Shown here piece after piece: positions 5,694 to 7,585 of a stretch of DNA of 7,585 bases. Position numbers and translations under genes: made by a program. Source of the stretch: JAABSQ01 sp041642315. GTDB lineage: Bacteria; Desulfobacterota; Desulfobacteria; Desulfobacterales; Desulfococcaceae. The stretch covers positions 1 through 7,585 of the forward strand of contig JBEPWQ010000182.1 of NCBI GenBank assembly GCA_041642315.1. Reading direction: 5' to 3'. The first letter of the stretch is position 1. Each line of letters opens with the position of its first letter. Under the pieces are notes generated by a model. It did no database searches, was not told where the DNA came from, and was given only the letters and a program-made list of their open reading frames with translations.

Positions 5694-5831
5694 TACCGCT
5701 TCCTTTTGGCAGTCCGGGGTATAACAGGTGTTGTTCAAGAATTCGCATTTCTCCTGACAATTCGGGCATTTTTCAGGAGGTGCATCCGCATTCAGAGTAT
5801 ACCCACAGTTTTGGCACTTCCAGCTGGTCAT
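5676..5831 (-). CDS. 51-aa rubredoxin-like cysteine-rich protein
   Basis: Small cytoplasmic protein with the knuckles CQNCG (6-10) and CPNC (22-25), as in rubredoxin and the rubredoxin-like domain of rubrerythrins, but with only 12 residues between them instead of about 29. Three more cysteines, C29, C36 and C41, follow in a short tail (EKCEFLNNTCYTPDC), giving seven in 51 residues. An Fe(Cys)4 or zinc site from C6, C9, C22 and C25 is likely; the use of the tail cysteines is unknown. The ATG at 5829-5831 is preceded by one of the strongest ribosome sites in the window (5835-5846, matching 11 of 13 bases of the ideal anti-16S complement). It is the first gene of the minus-strand set, after a 450-bp divergent region. 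Because it is short it is easily missed by gene finders. Confidence 0.87.
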   Translation of the reverse strand: MTSWKCQNCGYTLNADAPPEKCPNCQEKCEFLNNTCYTPDCQKEAVDKRIK

Positions 5832-5834
5832 GGA

Positions 5835-5846
5835 ATCACCCCCTTT
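5835..5846 (-). promoter_or_regulatory. Very strong ribosome binding site of the 51-aa rubredoxin-like gene
   Basis: On the minus strand this reads AAAGGGGGTGAT, a near-complete match to the 16S anti-Shine-Dalgarno complement, four bases before the ATG at 5831. It supports translation of this very short gene. Confidence 0.8.
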
Positions 5847-5935
5847 CACGGATTAAAACCGAAAAAAAGCCGCGCTACAGGCAGATTGCGCCGTGTGGTG
5901 AAACCGTTGCCCATAGGGTGGCCCTTTGAAAGTAA

Positions 5936-5963
5936 ATAATGCACAATTCGGTCGAAAATTCAA
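5936..5963 (-). promoter_or_regulatory. Candidate sigma-70 promoter for the minus-strand genes
   Basis: TTGAAT (5963-5958) and CATTAT (5941-5936) are 16 bases apart on the minus strand, each matching four of six consensus bases, about 105 bp upstream of the first start codon. A perfect TTGACA lies just upstream (5970-5965) but lacks a -10 box at standard spacing. A small dyad, TTCG-GT-CGAA (5947-5956), lies in the spacer and could be an operator. Recognised by eye only. Confidence 0.35.
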
Positions 5964-6048
5964 GTGTCAAGATACCTCTGTTTCGCGACCCGCCGCTGTC
6001 GGTCCCGAATTACGAGTAAAAACCCGCTGTCATCGCCCTCGGATATTG

Positions 6049-6065
6049 TCGAACCGAAGGTTCGA
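6049..6065. repeat. Inverted repeat just upstream of the plus-strand -10 box
   Basis: TCGAACC (6049-6055) and GGTTCGA (6059-6065) form a perfect 7-bp dyad around a 3-base centre. It covers the place where a -35 box would lie for the TATAAT at 6086, so a repressor or activator site is possible. The 8-bp palindrome GTTCGAAC at 6060-6067 occurs again at 4916-4923. Confidence 0.5.
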
Positions 6066-6085
6066 ACTGAATCTATCTCTTTTTA

Positions 6086-6091
6086 TATAAT
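6086..6091 (+). promoter_or_regulatory. Candidate -10 box for the cNMP/CBS/DUF294 gene
   Basis: A perfect TATAAT on the plus strand, 190 bp before the start codon at 6282. No good -35 box is found 16-19 bp upstream, which would fit an activator-dependent promoter or a chance match in AT-rich DNA. Confidence 0.35.
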
Positions 6092-6130
6092 CCAAATTCA
6101 TGTTTTAAGCAAGTCGTGATCAAGGCCCGC

Positions 6131-6166
6131 CGGAACTTACCCTCGAACGATCTATGAGAAGTTCCG
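6131..6166. repeat. Inverted repeat in the putative leader of the plus-strand gene
   Basis: CGGAACTT (6131-6138) pairs perfectly with AAGTTCCG (6159-6166) around a 20-base loop. It lies downstream of the TATAAT box and 115 bp before the start codon, so it may fold in a leader RNA or be an operator. No T-run follows, so it is not a terminator. Confidence 0.5.
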
Positions 6167-6281
6167 TCGCCGGACACCCCCATTATCCGCAACAGAGATG
6201 AGGCTCGAAAAATAACTTGAGGTTCTTTGCACGAATGATTAGGGTACATTTTTTGAACCTCGTCCCGTGAAAAGGTTTTCT

Positions 6282-7585
6282 ATGAATTCGACCGAATTGT
6301 TCCATCTTCTGATCAAAACCAATCCTTTTGAAATTCTCGAACCCGACATCCTGAAAGCCTTGTCCGCCAAAATGACGGTCAGGGTTTTCGAGCCCAATAC
6401 CTATGTGTACAAGCAGGATGACCCCAGCCGGGACGCCCTCTTCATTATCGCCTCCGGGTTGGTGGAACTGACCCTCACGGATGACCGGGGAATGGAGACG
6501 GTGGCGGGGCTGAACCGGGCCTATGATTTTTTCGGGGAAACGGTGGTGCTGTCCCGGGAACGGTATCCAACCTCGGCACGGGTCAAGGAAAAACTGACCT
6601 GTGCCCTGATCTACCGAAGGGAGTTGGAAGAATTGATGTATGGATATCCCGATTTCTGCGGTTTTTTCAACACCCTGCTGACTGAACGGTTGCGCCTGCT
6701 GTATGGAGAAATACTGGCGGAGCGCTCCATGGAGGGGTTTGCACGGATTCGGGGGGTCGACACCAGTCTGTTTCGAAAGCGGGTGAGCGAGATCATGTCT
6801 TATCCGGTGGTGACCTGCCGCACCGATGATTCGGTCACGGCCGCCTCCCGGATTATGGATGAGAAAGGCATCAACGCCCTGGTCGCTCTGGACCGGACCC
6901 GGCGGCCCCGGGGAATTCTGACCGAAAAAAACCTGGTCAAATACCTGATCGCTCAGCAGATCTATCCGGTGGAGACCTGCCGGGTGGAAAACATCATGCA
7001 CAGCAATCTGATGGCCATCAAACCCCAGGACTTCATCGGCAAGGCCCTGGTGGCCATGATGCGGAGCAAGACCAAGCACCTGATCGTGCTGGAGCGGGGG
7101 GACCCGGTGGGGATTATCTCCATGTCCGATCTGATCCGGACCCAAAGCGCGGGCACTCTGGTGCTGACCCGGGACATCGAATCCCAGCCGGACCTCAACG
7201 GGTTGATTCTGGTGAGTCGGGAAATTCAGGATATCCTCAGCGCCATGGTCGCGGAAAACGCGACCGTGGAAGAAATTTTCGACGTCATGTCGGAACTGTA
7301 TGAGCGGCTCACCCGACGGGTCATTCAGCTTTCCGAGGAGCGCATGAAGCTGGACGGATGGGGCCCGGCCCCCGTGGAATACTGCTGGATCAACATGGGC
7401 TCCTCGGCCCGGTATGAGCAAGCCTTCGGCGCGGACCAGGACAACGCCCTGATCTACGCGGACCCGGACCCGGAAAAGACCGAAGCGGCGGATGAGTATT
7501 TCAGACGGCTGGCCGATTTGATCGTGAAGGGGCTTGCCCGGTGCGGGTTTTCCGAATGCGCCCGGGGGGTCATGGCCAACCGGGC
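6282..7585 (+). CDS. cNMP-binding/CBS-pair/DUF294 nucleotidyltransferase-like signalling protein, C-terminus beyond window
   Basis: 434 residues are visible and the frame is open at the right edge; related proteins run to roughly 620-640. Domain order: cyclic-nucleotide-binding-like beta-roll (about 15-125, with FGE at 84-86), two CBS motifs (about 170-225 and 236-288), then the GlnD-like DUF294 nucleotidyltransferase domain, with GSSARYEQ (373-380) and DQDNALIY (385-392) supplying the expected acidic pair D385 and D387. The phosphate cassette has PTSA (96-99) where nucleotide binders normally have P-R-[ST]-A, so cAMP binding is questionable. The ATG at 6282 follows AAAAGG by six bases. The protein probably senses nucleotides through the CBS pair and may modify a partner protein; the target is unknown. 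It is transcribed away from the oxygen-defence genes, so a functional tie is not implied. Confidence 0.92.
   Translation, partial: MNSTELFHLLIKTNPFEILEPDILKALSAKMTVRVFEPNTYVYKQDDPSRDALFIIASGLVELTLTDDRGMETVAGLNRAYDFFGETVVLSRERYPTSARVKEKLTCALIYRRELEELMYGYPDFCGFFNTLLTERLRLLYGEILAERSMEGFARIRGVDTSLFRKRVSEIMSYPVVTCRTDDSVTAASRIMDEKGINALVALDRTRRPRGILTEKNLVKYLIAQQIYPVETCRVENIMHSNLMAIKPQDFIGKALVAMMRSKTKHLIVLERGDPVGIISMSDLIRTQSAGTLVLTRDIESQPDLNGLILVSREIQDILSAMVAENATVEEIFDVMSELYERLTRRVIQLSEERMKLDGWGPAPVEYCWINMGSSARYEQAFGADQDNALIYADPDPEKTEAADEYFRRLADLIVKGLARCGFSECARGVMANR

Noticed and set aside
6183..7421. Minus-strand open frame of 412 codons
   Set aside because: Antisense to the well-supported cNMP/CBS/DUF294 gene; His/Pro/Gln-rich shadow translation. 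GC-rich third positions explain its length.

Overview
The window looks like chromosomal DNA from an anaerobic, sulfate-reducer-like member of the Desulfobacterota (former Deltaproteobacteria). This is an inference from gene content: a multiheme c-type cytochrome, rubredoxin next to a flavodiiron protein, cytochrome bd oxidase, several tiny cysteine-rich redox proteins, and a moderately GC-rich coding style. Nothing in the window fixes the genus. No tRNA, rRNA, CRISPR array, insertion sequence or phage gene is visible.

Layout: positions 5831 down to 1 carry nine genes, all on the minus strand. In transcription order they are a 51-aa rubredoxin-like protein (5676-5831), a stand-alone flavodoxin (5192-5629), a 70-aa zinc-ribbon protein (4927-5139), a 225-bp non-coding gap with short tandem and inverted repeats, cydA (3379-4701), cydB (2335-3363), a secreted triheme cytochrome (1977-2333), an FMN-reductase/ArsC fusion (998-1966), rubredoxin (790-948), a 160-bp gap with a large palindrome (687-750), and the N-terminal two-thirds of a flavodiiron protein (1-629, running off the left edge). 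A 450-bp divergent intergenic region (5832-6281) follows. It holds candidate promoters for both directions and three inverted repeats. On the plus strand, 6282 to the right edge is the 5' part of a cNMP-binding/CBS/DUF294 nucleotidyltransferase-like signalling protein.

The minus-strand set reads as an oxygen-defence locus. CydAB reduces O2 to water with quinol at the membrane. Rubredoxin and the flavodiiron protein do the same in the cytoplasm. The flavodoxin and the two small cysteine-rich proteins are probably carriers or metal-binding accessories. Two members do not fit a textbook bd-oxidase operon and deserve the closest look: the triheme cytochrome, whose start lies one base after the cydB stop, and the two-domain flavoprotein-ArsC protein placed directly before rubredoxin. 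The tight spacing from cydA to the fusion gene (15, 1 and 10 bp) supports one transcript for those four genes. Co-transcription of the flanking genes is less certain.
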